A DNA stretch of 64,000 nt from Anthopleura xanthogrammica (lineage: Eukaryota > Cnidaria > Anthozoa > Actiniaria > Actiniidae): the NCBI GenBank assembly GCA_964019055.1, contig OZ025223.1:6636263-6700262 (forward strand), in the 5' to 3' direction. Positions within the stretch are counted from its first letter, which is position 1. Each line of letters begins with the position of its first letter. Positions 42,295 through 53,319 of this stretch are shown here, in pieces. Below the pieces are notes generated by a model. That model saw only the letters and a program-made list of their open reading frames with translations. It was not told where the DNA came from and did no database searches. The translations under genes were made by a program, and so were the position numbers.

Positions 42295-43377
42295 TCAATA
42301 TTTCAATCTTTGTCCTCTATTCTGTATTATTTCATTGATACGTTTATACATACTTCCAATGATCTTATCTATGACACTTGTGTCAACAGAAAGAAAAGCT
42401 CGTTTAATTCGAGCAGTAAATTCTAGCATGTTTTCGTGCGTAATTTTCTTGTTGAAAGCTTCAATAACCAGAATTCTCTTTACAATATGAAAAAGATTTT
42501 CAATTGGATTTAAGTCAGGACTTCTTGGAGGAATGGATAATATTTTAGCTTTTACACTGAGAAGGGCTTTCTTAGCAGCAGCACTATTTTGACTAGGATC
42601 GCCGTCTTGTACAAATAAGCGAGACTTTCCTTTGTTACACTTCTGAAATGTCTTCTTAAAATGTTTCTTTATGAACATAGCAAACATAGGACCATTTAAG
42701 TGTTCGTATTCTTCACATAAAACTATTCCACGGTCATAAGATATAGCTACCATTAACTTAACAACTCTACCTCCCGATCCAACGTGTGATCCCTTAGCTG
42801 TACAACCTCTGGTTAGTCCTTCACTTTTCTTCCTCCAAACGCGTCCAGATGGTACACGAGCTTGTTCGTAAGGATTGTATTTGTGGTGAAAACTAACCCC
42901 ATCCAAATAGAAACATACATCTTTCGTCCAAATATTACAACTATAGTCGTTCTTTATCTTCCGAGCGAAACGAACTCTATCTCTTTGATCTTCCTCTGAC
43001 AAAACGCCTTTTTTTCTTGCTGGTAAAAACTTATAACCAAGTCTATTCATTGTTTTTCTCACCGTTGATATTGAGATATCATTGCAACTCAGTCCCATTG
43101 CTTGAAGAACGTCCTTTGCTGTAAAATTTCCGTTACTTTTGCGAAGAGTTTTGATTGTATTCACCATCCGTCGCTCCCCACGTTCATCTATCTTACGAGG
43201 TCTCCCAATTCGCTTTTTCTGTATTTTTCGTTTTCGTACCTCCTCCAGACATCTATAAACACTGCATTTCGAAATTTGGCACTCCTCAACTATTTCTTGG
43301 ACAGTTAAGGTTGTATTTTTTCTCAAATATTTGACATAAGCTTTCGTTTCCGCAGGAATCTTGCATTTAAATGCCAT
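42295..43377 (-). CDS. Tc1/mariner transposase, DD34E, intact
   Basis: 360 residues. An HTH (about 24-47) and an AT-hook-like IGRPRK (58-62) precede a second HTH (about 85-115). Catalytic residues are D159 in FYLDGVSF, D258 in FVQDGDPSQNS and E293 in SPDLNPIENLF, with 34 residues between the last two, so DD34E as in Tc1. An insert of about 25 residues rich in Gly/Arg lies between D159 and D258. Length is close to Tc1-family norms. The frame is intact, so it may be functional, but I could not find matching TIRs around it. It lies in the transposon block of the left duplication arm. Confidence 0.88.
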   Translation of the reverse strand: MAFKCKIPAETKAYVKYLRKNTTLTVQEIVEECQISKCSVYRCLEEVRKRKIQKKRIGRPRKIDERGERRMVNTIKTLRKSNGNFTAKDVLQAMGLSCNDISISTVRKTMNRLGYKFLPARKKGVLSEEDQRDRVRFARKIKNDYSCNIWTKDVCFYLDGVSFHHKYNPYEQARVPSGRVWRKKSEGLTRGCTAKGSHVGSGGRVVKLMVAISYDRGIVLCEEYEHLNGPMFAMFIKKHFKKTFQKCNKGKSRLFVQDGDPSQNSAAAKKALLSVKAKILSIPPRSPDLNPIENLFHIVKRILVIEAFNKKITHENMLEFTARIKRAFLSVDTSVIDKIIGSMYKRINEIIQNRGQRLKY

Positions 43378-43596
43378 TTTTAGCGCGCGTTTATTATGAG
43401 GTCATAAGATTTATTTTCCAATTCGAATTAGAATGATGTTTGTGTGTTCCATTTCTAGTACTTGTTGTTCAACTATTTGTTGAGTTATAACTCGTATGGA
43501 CTCTACGAGGGAATGAAATAGTTTTCTGAGTAAAATTGCAGTGTTCGATTGCTTAAAAATAACTCTAGCTTGCTACATAAAAGAAAGACATTTTCA
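43378..43596. other. 5' flank of the Tc1 transposase
   Basis: AT-rich; no TIR match with the other side of the gene could be seen. Confidence 0.35.
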
Positions 43597-43885
43597 GACA
43601 GTAAAAATCGAAATGTGTTGATACACTACCCCTAGAATGTTCCCAAAATTGGCTGTGTTAAATGACTGATGTACACTGTACGCTCCCCCTCCCCTCCCCT
43701 TGCAATGTTGTTTACATGGCCAAAGTTTGGTACCGTGAGCTAGCCACATTCTCAAGGAACAACATTGAATGGGGGAGGGGGGGATTTAGTTTATATATGA
43801 TTTTTAAAGCGCTTTTTCTTACACTGCATGCTTATTTTTTCCAACATTATGAGGTAGTGTATCAACACATTTGATTTTTACTGTC
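43597..43885. mobile_element. 289-bp MITE with GACAGTAAAAATC ends
   Basis: GACAGTAAAAATCGAAATGT... (43597-43629) pairs with 43854-43885 over 32-33 bp with a single 1-bp gap. No coding capacity. It directly abuts the non-LTR fragment. Confidence 0.85.
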
Positions 43886-44549
43886 GCTGCTATTGTCATC
43901 AACGAGAAGGCTATCGAGGTTGTGTCGAGTGCCAAACTACTTGGCCTGAACATTTCCAACGATCTGAAATTGAACTGCCACTTGTCAGAAATCTCGCGGA
44001 AGGTCTTCGCAAGGCTCTACTTCAGCGTCGCAGCCATAGCAATTTATAACTTTAATTTTTTTACACTACATGTGTCCATCCATCATAGAGCACGATTCTC
44101 CAGTTTTTCATAATTCCCTTCCCACCTACCTGTCAGACGAACTGAAGGGTTTACAGAAGCGCGCTGTGAGAATCATATTCCCTTTTGTCACCTACTGTGC
44201 GGCACTATTTGCTAGCTTAGAGACACTTTCTGATCGGAGACAGGCTCAAACGGTCAAAATGTTTCAGGACATCACTAATACTCCTGATCACAAATTATGC
44301 AAATTATTACAAGAGCCAAACGAATGTAGTTTCAATCTGAGAAATAGTCGAAGATATCACGTTCCCATTTGCAAAACGAACAGAATAAAGAATAGTTTTT
44401 TCTACAGCTGCAATTATATATAGACGATTTTATCAGACGTTTTATGGATCATATTTTAGTATAATTTTAATATTTAAATTCATTTGTTAAGTTTTGCTAA
44501 TTCAGCTCTAGAGCTGTAATTTTGAAGCTCAATAAACCTTCTATCTATC
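43886..44549 (+). pseudogene. non-LTR RT C-terminal fragment with 3' tail, copy 2
   Basis: Nearly identical to 39960-40515, including the frameshift between the SSAKLLGLN frame and the DSPVFHNSLPTYLSDEL frame. Here the 3' UTR is kept: AATAAA at 44531 and a CTATCTATC tail at 44541-44549. Confidence 0.75.
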
Positions 44550-44897
44550 CGTTGGGCCGGAAAACTTCGTCCTGAGAGAAAACCTTCAAGACCATATGCA
44601 AACTATTTATTTTGCCAAGCTTAAAGAAAATACATTTTTAAAAGGGAGGCCTCGGCTCCGTCGACCAACTCCTAAATCTGCCCTGATGTGATTGGCTTTT
44701 ACATCAGATTCGTGAAATTGTAGTAATTTCAATAAAGGCAATAATTAACTATATGGCGACTATATGGCTCCAATGCTTCATTTTATTAGGTGAAAGATAT
44801 AGCAAACAAACCAACGAACTCAACTCGAGGTAATTTAATAAACATATGGTTCGCGAATACGAGAGTTCGCTTTGCTGTATGGAGAATAGAGTCTTTA

Positions 44898-45362
44898 GGG
44901 ACCTTAAGCACCAGGACGGGAGGACGAGGACGGCGACGTACAGTCCGAGAAAGGATTAGATAGAGATCGCCGTCGGTTTTCACACAACGTATTTAAGACT
45001 TAAGCACCAGGACGGGAAAACAAGCAAAAGTTCACAAATCAAAATACTAACGTGACGCCAGCTCGTTTTCAAAACGGTTTTTCGTGCGCGTACCGTCGTC
45101 CTTGCTGCTGCAGTCCTCGCTAGAACGTGAAAAAGCACCAAGTGACGTTCTGGAGAGGACGGCAACGGCAAGGACGACGGCGCGCACACGAAAAAACGTT
45201 TTGAAAACGTGCTGGCATCATCGTCCGCCGTCGCCGTCCGCCCCCGTCGTGGATCTTAAGGTCTTTAATGTGACGTGACGAGAGGACCGACGGCGTTCTC
45301 GACCTAGTCCTTTCTCGGACTTGACGCCGTCCTCGCCCTCCCGTCCTGGTGCTTAAGGTCCC
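44898..45362. mobile_element. 465-bp GC-rich foldback element
   Basis: GGGACCTTAAGCACCAGG and CCTGGTGCTTAAGGTCCC are exact inverted ends. GACGGGAGG/CCTCCCGTC and TCCGAGAAAGGA/TCCTTTCTCGGA continue the pairing. A third CTTAAGCACCAGGACGGG lies at 45000. It is absent from the matching place in the right duplication arm, so it inserted after the duplication. Confidence 0.85.
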
Positions 45363-46349
45363 TTTTGCTAAAATGGCGACGGCCAATTCAAATGAGTTAA
45401 ATTAGACTCATTTGTCGATTATCAAAAAATGTTTTCTCGGCCGATATAACACCTGACATAATGAATCTTTGTAAGGTTACTAAAGTAAAGGTGCTCTTTC
45501 TAGTGCTGGTATTGGTTTTTCAGTAATTTTAACAAATTTAAATTTTCGGCCGCCATTTTGGCAAATGGTCTATTGTGTTCTTCGCGAAATTAAAGATCTC
45601 CATCAAGAAATAGAATGGATTTTATATAATAGACAGGGCACTTATCCACAAGATTCTGAAACTTGAGATCGCATGTTTATAAGTGAAAATAGCAGGAACT
45701 TCGGCGTTTATATATTTACTTTGCCGCCTCTTGACTGAAGCTGAAAAAACAATATAGCTTAAGGTCAATATTCACACATCTTGATCTTGGAGACAGTCAT
45801 TTGCATATATTTATATAGTTAAAATGAATTGCAAAATGATATCGTTAATGAAAAAAATTGCAAAATGAAAAGAGCCGTTTTTGACATCTTCCAGTCATTT
45901 TGAACCCTCAATCATTTGTATTTTCATTTGATACAATAATACTTCACAAAGTGTGAAGGTTTGAATAACTTAAGTTATTAAAAACTCTATTTGCTTAACG
46001 GGTGCAAATATTATTTAATTCTACTAGTGGTTAATTGATCGGATAGGAAGAATCGGAACCATGTTTTTTTTATGTAGACCGTGTCTTTTTCGATATCTTT
46101 GCTCAAACTTTCTGGTACTGATTGAAAATCCTTTGTGCAAAAAAAGAATAAATAAAAAATAAAACACACACACCTGCGAAACGTTTATCACATTTCTTTT
46201 GGGTTTATTGTTATTATCTTAATTAACACTGACAACTGAACTCTACTGACAAACTCGAAATAAGGCAAAACTTCCTCTCAATATATAAGAGTTCTAGACT
46301 ATTATAATAGTTTGAAAAGTGTGAACATGGTGAAGTGTACTTGAGTATA
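45363..46349. other. 3' flank of GPCR copy 1
   Basis: Non-coding; degenerate reverse-complement match to 52070-53100. Confidence 0.6.
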
Positions 46350-47276
46350 TCATTGTTTGAAAGCCTGGCGAAAATCCTCATTTCTTATTGCGTATATTAT
46401 GGGATTGACGGCCGAGTTTACTATCGCAAAAGGAATAGTTATTAACCAAAACTGTTCGGTCCTTTCTGCTTTGCACTCGCTGACTCTCGAATAAGCAAAG
46501 TGGACAACACCAATGACCAAATTGGGAAGCCAGCAAACTGCAAAGGTGCCGATGAGTATAGCGATTGTCATAGCAGCTTTGTGTTCACGTTTGCGAGTTA
46601 GCCTCTCATCACGGCCACTTTCATCATTGCTTGAGTTTCTAGTTGCCCATGAAACATTCGTGTCTTGGTTGGAAATTTGCCTTGCCTGATGCCTTGCCAC
46701 TTTGTAAATTTGACAATAGAAAAAGGCTATAAAGGAAAAAGGGATAACAAAGGAAACGACAACAACAATCAGGTAAACAGAGGGACGGATCTCGTATCCA
46801 GTAACAACAAAACTGCAACAGCCGATAATTACAGATAAGAACCAGATAACCGCCAAACTCCCGTAAACTTTTTTGTTGGTCACTGAGGCATACATCAAAG
46901 GAGACTTTATAGCTAGAAATCTGTCGTAGCTAACGGCACAGAGACTAAAACAAGAAGCACTCAATGTCTGAAAGACGAGAAAATCCAAAACCATCTCGAA
47001 AGAGTCGTTTTTCAATAGAAGCGGCCAAGTCAATGCAGCACACGCATATATAGGCATCGTTATAATACCCACTGATAGATCTGCTACAGCTAACGATCCA
47101 AGGAAAAACATGTGGATTGATCGGAGAGAAGGTCTTTTATAAATCGAAAGAAGTACAAGACTGTTTCCAGCTGTAGCTAAGACTCCGATCAATATAGTGA
47201 AACATGTAATGATAGCAAGCAGATTTTGAGATATGAAGAAATGAGTTTCCCAGTGACATTCGTGGTCGTAAGACAT
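46350..47276 (-). CDS. rhodopsin-like GPCR, inverted copy 1
   Basis: 308 residues in one exon with seven hydrophobic spans. GN in TM1 (ATAGNSLVLL), LAVADLSVG in TM2, YDRFLAIKSP (DRF instead of DRY) after TM3, CWLPN in TM6 and NSAVNPIIY (NPxxY) in TM7. The usual TM3/extracellular-loop-2 cysteines are missing, so the standard disulfide is absent. Loop 3 is Ser/Arg-rich. The C-terminus stops at AFKQ because a 16-bp deletion removes the last residues seen in copy 2. Class A receptor, ligand unknown; intronless tandem or inverted copies are usual in corals. Confidence 0.88.
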   Translation of the reverse strand: MSYDHECHWETHFFISQNLLAIITCFTILIGVLATAGNSLVLLSIYKRPSLRSIHMFFLGSLAVADLSVGIITMPIYACAALTWPLLLKNDSFEMVLDFLVFQTLSASCFSLCAVSYDRFLAIKSPLMYASVTNKKVYGSLAVIWFLSVIIGCCSFVVTGYEIRPSVYLIVVVVSFVIPFSFIAFFYCQIYKVARHQARQISNQDTNVSWATRNSSNDESGRDERLTRKREHKAAMTIAILIGTFAVCWLPNLVIGVVHFAYSRVSECKAERTEQFWLITIPFAIVNSAVNPIIYAIRNEDFRQAFKQ

Positions 47277-48106
47277 GCTTCAATGTCTTCTGCTCTTTTC
47301 ATATGAAGGACTTTATCAATTTCCAACACGTTAAGTGCTAATGATTTGACTTTCTAATGAATTGCACTATTTCCCTATGACGTCACAGCATGTTTTTAAG
47401 GGACACAGAATGGTGAATAATGAGTTCATATCTCTGCCAGTCATATCTCCCGCCTCCCCACTGCAAAAATTTGATATTTGCCAAATCTCACCGCTGAGTA
47501 TTTAAAACGAAACCAGAGGAGGTCTGGGAGCATGGGCCCAAGGGGAGGAAATTTGAAAATCATTTTTTAGGGAAATGTTATTTCCTGCGTTCTGCGGATA
47601 TTTTGGACAAAAAAGGTCAAAGGAAAAAAAAAAGAATCCCAAAAATCCCAAACTAAAAGGGGGTCACGACCTTCTAGCCTACCCCTAAATCCACCCATGT
47701 TTAGCTCATAGCAAAACTAGCAATAAAACATTTATCACAATAAACATTTAGCCAAATCGTAGGCTCTGGAAAACCCTACTGACTACTGACCGGAAGCCAG
47801 AATCTTGCGCCCAGGTCGTCAGAGCGCATGCTCTCTCCCAGGATCGCTAACTATAAAATGCCGGCTCAACCTTTTTAAAGGTTTGTTTACGACTTCTATC
47901 GGCAAAAGTTTATATGTTCGACAAATGGAAATAGGATTTGATTCAAGATTCGAAGATATATAACCGTTCTAGTTGATTTGGCTTGCTTGGTTTCCGCTGG
48001 TATGTTTGATTATCCTATTAACCAATCAGAGTTCGTTGCTAGGTTATTTTCAACAGCCAATGAAATTGGATAAACTTTTAGGGTTCCCCAGAGCCTACGA
48101 TTTTTC

Positions 48107-48109
<3 letters not shown>
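47277..48109. other. 5' flank of GPCR copy 1 and spacer
   Basis: 47277-47450 matches 50970-51127 in reverse complement. Beyond that no gene; leads into the microsatellite. Confidence 0.55.
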
Positions 48110-48141
<32 letters not shown>

Positions 48142-48269
48142 TGATGATGATGATGATGATGATAATGATGATGATAATGATGATGATGATAATGATGATG
48201 ATGATGATAATGATGATGATGATGATGATAATGATGATGATGATGATGATAATGATGATGATGATGATA

Positions 48270-48304
<35 letters not shown>

Positions 48305-48467
48305 AATGATGATGATGATAATGATGATGATGATAATGATGATGATGATGATGATGATAATGATGATGATGATAATGATGATGATGATGATGATGATAAT
48401 GATGATGATGATAATGATGATGATGATAATGATGATGATGATGATAATGATGATGATGATGATGATA

Positions 48468-48499
<32 letters not shown>

Positions 48500-48515
48500 A
48501 ATGATGATGATGATA

Positions 48516-48568
<53 letters not shown>

Positions 48569-48572
48569 AATT
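48110..48572. repeat. (ATG)n microsatellite with ATA interruptions
   Basis: About 460 bp of GAT/AAT triplets. AAT interrupts runs of three to eight GAT at irregular spacing. Open in both directions as Met/Ile or His/Tyr runs, which is not evidence of a gene. Confidence 0.95.
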
Positions 48573-48777
48573 TAATAACTTATATTGGGCAAAATACATA
48601 AAATGATCCAATGCGCATTACAATCGATAAACCTATGATAAAACTATAATAAAACTCATATATCTAATAATATATTAATTAATGAAAAAACTAATGAAAT
48701 AATGAACAAAAAAGCTACCCGATCCTACGTGAATAATATATATAATATATGCATGTATAATATGAACAAGCTGAGAA

Positions 48778-49049
48778 AGCTCTTTTTCGAATTCGTAAAA
48801 TACCGCTGTCTTCCTTTACTAAAGATTCATTTATGCAGATTAGCTTCGATTCTGCGTAGAATATTCATGTGTTCCAGTGAAGGTTCGTGGAATTTCAAAG
48901 TGTTTGTATTGTTGAAGTTATGCATTCTTTACTTTACCGTTGGTATTTGTGAATGTTCTGACGCTGAAATGGGGCTAACCCTGCGTAAATGAGTATGTAG
49001 TCAAAGAACACAGCGGTATTTCGGTATTTTACGAATTCGAAAAAGGGCT
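48778..49049. mobile_element. 272-bp MITE/foldback with CTTTTTCGAATTCGTAAAATAC ends
   Basis: The ends pair over about 25 bp, and inner words (CCGCTGT, TTCTTTAC) recur as in the foldback at 29106-29447. Confidence 0.7.
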
Positions 49050-49887
49050 ATTGAATGCGAAGTTTCGCTTAACGTTCGTAAGCAAATGACGTAAGACGAT
49101 GGATGAATATATATTGATCTGCTAACATGTGACTGAGTAAGTGAGTGACACATTTGCATATTCAGACCCCTTTCATAAAGGGACTGGGGAGACCAGACAA
49201 CTGTTGGCCAGGCTGGATAAAATGAACATTTTTAATATATGTAGTTGTATAACGCCATTGAGTTCGACAAATGCAGCCTGACTTGGACCGAATGAACAAA
49301 AAATCACTGAGAAAATGGAGAAATTCATGGCATCGTTTTCACAAATTATCCGGTTCGACCCAGTCCTCCCATGCACGGTTGAAACTCGGCAATCTCGATT
49401 CACGCGCGAGCTTTCGTTACCGAAAAATTCGGCTTAGAATATTTTAAGAACATTCAAAACGTGAGGGAACATGGAGAGGGCAACCATGGCAGGTTTAACC
49501 TTCATACTCCTTGATACAAAAAAAAACCAGCTTACCTTTGCGATGGGATTTTAATTAAGTCCAAAGAATGCGAAGCAATAAATGAATGAATCCTGTATAT
49601 TTGACACGAATATATTTACGAACTATTCATAAATCTTTTTAAAAAGTGTATGATCAAGAAGGTCGATAGAAAATTAGAAGCATTTGTTGTTTCCGTGTCA
49701 GTTACTTCCCGTCACCAACTTTTCTAGCTAACAAGGGGGCTTGTTTCGGCTGCATTTAGTAACCAAAATACATCCTCCGATATTCACTGTCTCCAAAAAT
49801 CTAAGTACCACGTCAAAAAGATATAAAAATTCGAGTCGTATTTTTAAATTCAGTGAAAATTATTTCCCTAAAGTTTTAATAGCCGCG
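49050..49887. other. upstream region of the truncated GPCR
   Basis: No gene recognised. The frame of the next gene is open from 49741, but the residues before 49888 do not look like a receptor N-terminus. Confidence 0.4.
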
Positions 49888-50691
49888 ATGTTCTCGAACA
49901 ATACGACCAATTCTTCCTCGATAGCCCTCTTGAACAAGTGTAATTCATCGTCTGGTTCGTGTAGTTCTGTACACACTTGTCCAGGTACAGCCGTTAATGT
50001 GGCCTACATCTCGATGATCTGTGTGGTAGGAGTGATTGGTAATATTCTATTGCTGTATGCTGACTACAAGGAATGGAAAAAGAGTAAGACACCTGATAAA
50101 GTGTTGATTTTCAATTTAGCAATATCGAATGTAGCTGCTTTGTTGGTTAGTTTACCGTTTCAAGCTATCAATATCTTCGCAAATGTTCATGACTACTGGG
50201 AGTGCTCGCAACTCTATTTTAGTTATAGAGCAGTTCGGTTTTTTACGCTGATTTTGTGTAACTTCGTAACTCTAGGCACAATGGCTGTGGTCGGAATCGA
50301 TAGGTACGAAGCTTTAACAAAGTTTGCTCATCAACGAACACTAGATGTGAAGAAGTCTATTTTGGCGATTAGTTTTGTGTGGTTATGCTCTATTTTAGTA
50401 GTAGTTGTATTTGTAATTACTTGGCCAAACCAATGCAGTCAAGGTTCTTTTGGTTCAAAGGACAGACAAACTGATAGCCATATTCCATTAAGAATAGCAA
50501 TCATATCGATATGGATAACTGTCTGTTGTACAGTAAGCTGTATATCTTTATTACTGGCTGCAAGACGAATTCACAAGCACCGACAAGAAATCAATGCCAT
50601 GTTTGGTCCAGTGGATCAGTGTTGCAGCGCACATACCGTTTCAAACTCGCCCCCACTCCCGCGCGACCAACAAACAACGGAAAATCTTTAG
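49888..50691 (+). pseudogene. third GPCR, truncated after TM5
   Basis: From ATG at 49888 a Ser/Asn-rich N-terminus with NNT/NSS glycosylation-type sites precedes five membrane spans: VVGVIGNILLL (TM1), FNLAISNVAALLV (TM2, with the usual Asp replaced by Asn), GIDRYEAL (DRY after TM3), a Trp-containing TM4 and a TM5 ending in AARRIHKH. TM6 and TM7 are absent. The frame then enters AHTVSNSPPLPRDQ and stops. The last about 60 bp match repeat DNA (57163-57205 and 63180-63200), so repeat sequence replaced the 3' end. It is not closely related to the twin receptors. Confidence 0.6.
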
Positions 50692-50905
50692 GATGCTTAT
50701 TCCTAATTTTCTCATGTGAAGTAATGAACTGCTAAATCATTTAATCTATGCCGTTTGTTGTGATTGGATGACGCCTAAAAAATGTTTGATCCCTTTTTCT
50801 ATGGAGAGTGCTGATTGGATAGTTATAAAAAAATGTCCAAAAAAATCTTGAAGTGTTCATGGTTGGAGAGTCTGCACTGTAAATTACTCCACAGTAAAGG
50901 ATTTC
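50687..50905. mobile_element. MITE copy truncating the third GPCR
   Basis: Matches, in reverse complement, 62998-63212, including TTTGATCCCTTTTTCTATGG and GAGTGCTGATTGGATAGTTAT. Its left TIR is missing; the right TIR is present at about 50800-50870. Confidence 0.7.
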
Positions 50906-51127
50906 AGATTTTTCAAACATCGAATTTCCGGTCCCCCGTTTGTCAGATTCCTGGATCCGCCCCTGACTGGCAGAGATATGAAATCATTATTCACCATTCC
51001 GTGCCCCTTAAAAACAAGCTGTGATGTCATAGTGAAATACTGATAATTAGAAAGTCAAATCATTAGCACTTGACGTGTTGGAAATTGATAAAGTCCTTCA
51101 TATGAAAAGAGCAGAAGACATTGAAGC

Positions 51128-52069
51128 ATGTCTTACGACCACGAATGTCACTGGGAAACTCATTTCTTCATATCTCAAAATCTGCTTGCTATCATTACAT
51201 GTTTCACTATATTGATCGGAGTCTTAGCTACAGCTGGAAACAGTCTCGTACTTCTTTCGATTTATAAAAGACCTTCTCTCCGATCAATCCACATGTTTTT
51301 CCTCGGATCGTTAGCTGTAGCAGATCTATCAGTGGGTATTATAACGATGCCTATATATGCGTGTGCTGCATTGACTTGGCCGCTTCTATTGAAAAACGAC
51401 TCTTTCGAGATGGTTTTGGATTTTCTCGTCTTTCAGACATTGAGTGCTTCTTGTTTTAGTCTCTGTGCCGTTAGCTACGACAGATTTCTAGCTATAAAGT
51501 CTCCTTTGATGTATGCCTCAGTGACCAACAAAAAAGTTTACGGGAGTTTGGCGGTTATCTGGTTCTTATCTGTAATTATCGGCTGTTGCAGTTTTGTTGT
51601 TACTGGATACGAGATCCGTCCCTCTGTTTACCTGATTGTTGTTGTCGTTTCCTTTGTTATCCCTTTTTCCTTTATAGCCTTTTTCTATTGTCAAATTTAC
51701 AATGTGGCAAGGCACCAGGCAAGGCAAATTTCCAACCAAAACACGAATGTTTCATGGGCAACTAGAAACTCAAGCAATGATGAAAATGGCCGTGATGCTG
51801 AGAGGCGAACTTGCAAGCGTGAACATAAAGCTGCTATGACAATCGCTATACTCATCGGCACCTTTGCAGTTTGCTGGCTTCCCAATTTGGTCATTGGTGT
51901 TGTCCACTTTGCTTATTCGAGATTCAGCGAGTGCAAAGCAGAAAGGACCGAACAGTTTTGGTTAATAACTATTCCTTTTGCGATAGTAAACTCGGCCGTC
52001 AATCCCATAATATACGCAATAAGAAATGAGGATTTTCGCCAGGCTTTCAAGAAAATACTACGGTTTTAA
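51128..52069 (+). CDS. rhodopsin-like GPCR, inverted copy 2
   Basis: 313 residues, one exon, nearly identical to copy 1. Differences lie in loop 3 (QNTNVS and ENGRDAERRTCK here) and the C-terminus, which here keeps FKKILRF after TM7 as a normal helix-8 stub. Same features: DRF, CWLPN, NPIIY, no TM3/loop-2 disulfide cysteines. This copy looks like the better-preserved gene. Upstream flank 50970-51127 is shared with copy 1, so both may have the same promoter. Confidence 0.9.
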   Translation: MSYDHECHWETHFFISQNLLAIITCFTILIGVLATAGNSLVLLSIYKRPSLRSIHMFFLGSLAVADLSVGIITMPIYACAALTWPLLLKNDSFEMVLDFLVFQTLSASCFSLCAVSYDRFLAIKSPLMYASVTNKKVYGSLAVIWFLSVIIGCCSFVVTGYEIRPSVYLIVVVVSFVIPFSFIAFFYCQIYNVARHQARQISNQNTNVSWATRNSSNDENGRDAERRTCKREHKAAMTIAILIGTFAVCWLPNLVIGVVHFAYSRFSECKAERTEQFWLITIPFAIVNSAVNPIIYAIRNEDFRQAFKKILRF

Positions 52070-53319
52070 AACAATGATATACTCAAGTACACCTCACCAT
52101 GTTTACGCTATTCAAACTATTATAATAATCTAGAACTCTTATATATTGAGATGAATTTTCAAGGCTATAATCTTATTTTGAGTTAATCTGGCAGTAGACT
52201 ATAGAAAGTGGAGAAATAAAATGTGATGAAATGTCAAATGTCAGACTGAAATGTTTACCGAGGCAATCGACTGAAAATTTTTGAAATTCAGACCCTCGGA
52301 AATGGGATTTCCAGCGTCTTGAGAGGCATTTGCGACATATTCACTGTGTTAAAGTTATGTCAGTTTTGCATATTCTGGCAAAGAAAAAGAAGAGAATTTG
52401 TTTTCATTCTTTAAGAATTAAAGAAAACTAAACAAATAATAATATCTGAAATTTTACCGAGGCAACTGCCTCGCTTGCTACATCGTAGCTATGGCCCTGA
52501 ATTTTCAAACAGTACCAGAAAGATTGAGCAAAATTATCGAAATTGTTGCCGTTCGTCAAGATTCAACATAGATCTTTCAAACATGACTTTGCCTATCCGA
52601 TTGGCGAGTAACCATCAGTAGAATGAAATATTCTTTGCACCTGTTAAGCCTCAAACTGTTTAGTTTTAATAAGTTGTTCAAACTTCCACACTTTGTCTCA
52701 CGAATATACAAATGAATGACTGCAGGAAGGTGTCAAAAATGGCACTTTGCTCTGTTTTCTAATATTTTAAATCATGGATATCATTATGCAGTTCAAACGA
52801 CTGTCTTCAAGATTGATATATGTGTTTTAATATTGACCTTAAGCTATATTGTTTTTCCTCAGCATTGATCAAGGCAAAAGTAAACATATAAGCAGAAGTT
52901 ACTGCAATTTTCACTCATAAACATAAACATTTACATTCGAAATTGCGAAGTTTGAGGACTCCGATAGTTTTGATATGTTCAAGTTTCAGACTTTTGTAGA
53001 TAAGTGTCTTGCATACTGCTTAAAATTTTTGCTATTTCTCGATGGAGTAGATGTTTAATTTCGTGCAAGCTAAACACAATTCTCTATCCAGCGAAGCGAA
53101 CTTCCGTATTCGCGAACCATGATTAACCTTGAGTCGAGTTGGTTGGTTTGTTTGCAAAATTGTTCATGAAAATAAAGCATTTGACCCATATAAGCTACAC
53201 GTTCATCAATTATTAAATGCCTTTATTTTTTGCATGGAAGAGTAATAAATAAAACTGGGAATCAGGAAAAAATTTAAAGAGGCAAGTTTAAAAAAAATTC
53301 TCAACTGACCCAAGTTATT
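52070..53319. other. 3' flank of GPCR copy 2
   Basis: No gene; homologous to the flank of copy 1. Contains ACCGAGGCAA words repeated at 52258 and 52456. Confidence 0.5.

Larger units (their letters stand above)
38340..47450. repeat. left arm of a large inverted duplication (interrupted)
   Basis: 38340-39150 and 44720-47450 match, in reverse complement and reversed order, 53320-54395 and 50970-53170. The GPCR gene and its flanks are the best-conserved part. The block 39160-44720 has no counterpart in the right arm and consists of mobile elements. Confidence 0.75.

Noticed and set aside
44980..45386. Arg/Pro/Ser-rich frames on both strands
   Set aside because: They lie within the GC-rich foldback element and reflect its inverted composition.
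48108..48611. Long His/Tyr or Met/Ile open frames across 48.1-48.6 kb
   Set aside because: They are translations of the ATG/ATA microsatellite; no start context or non-repeat coding sequence supports a gene.
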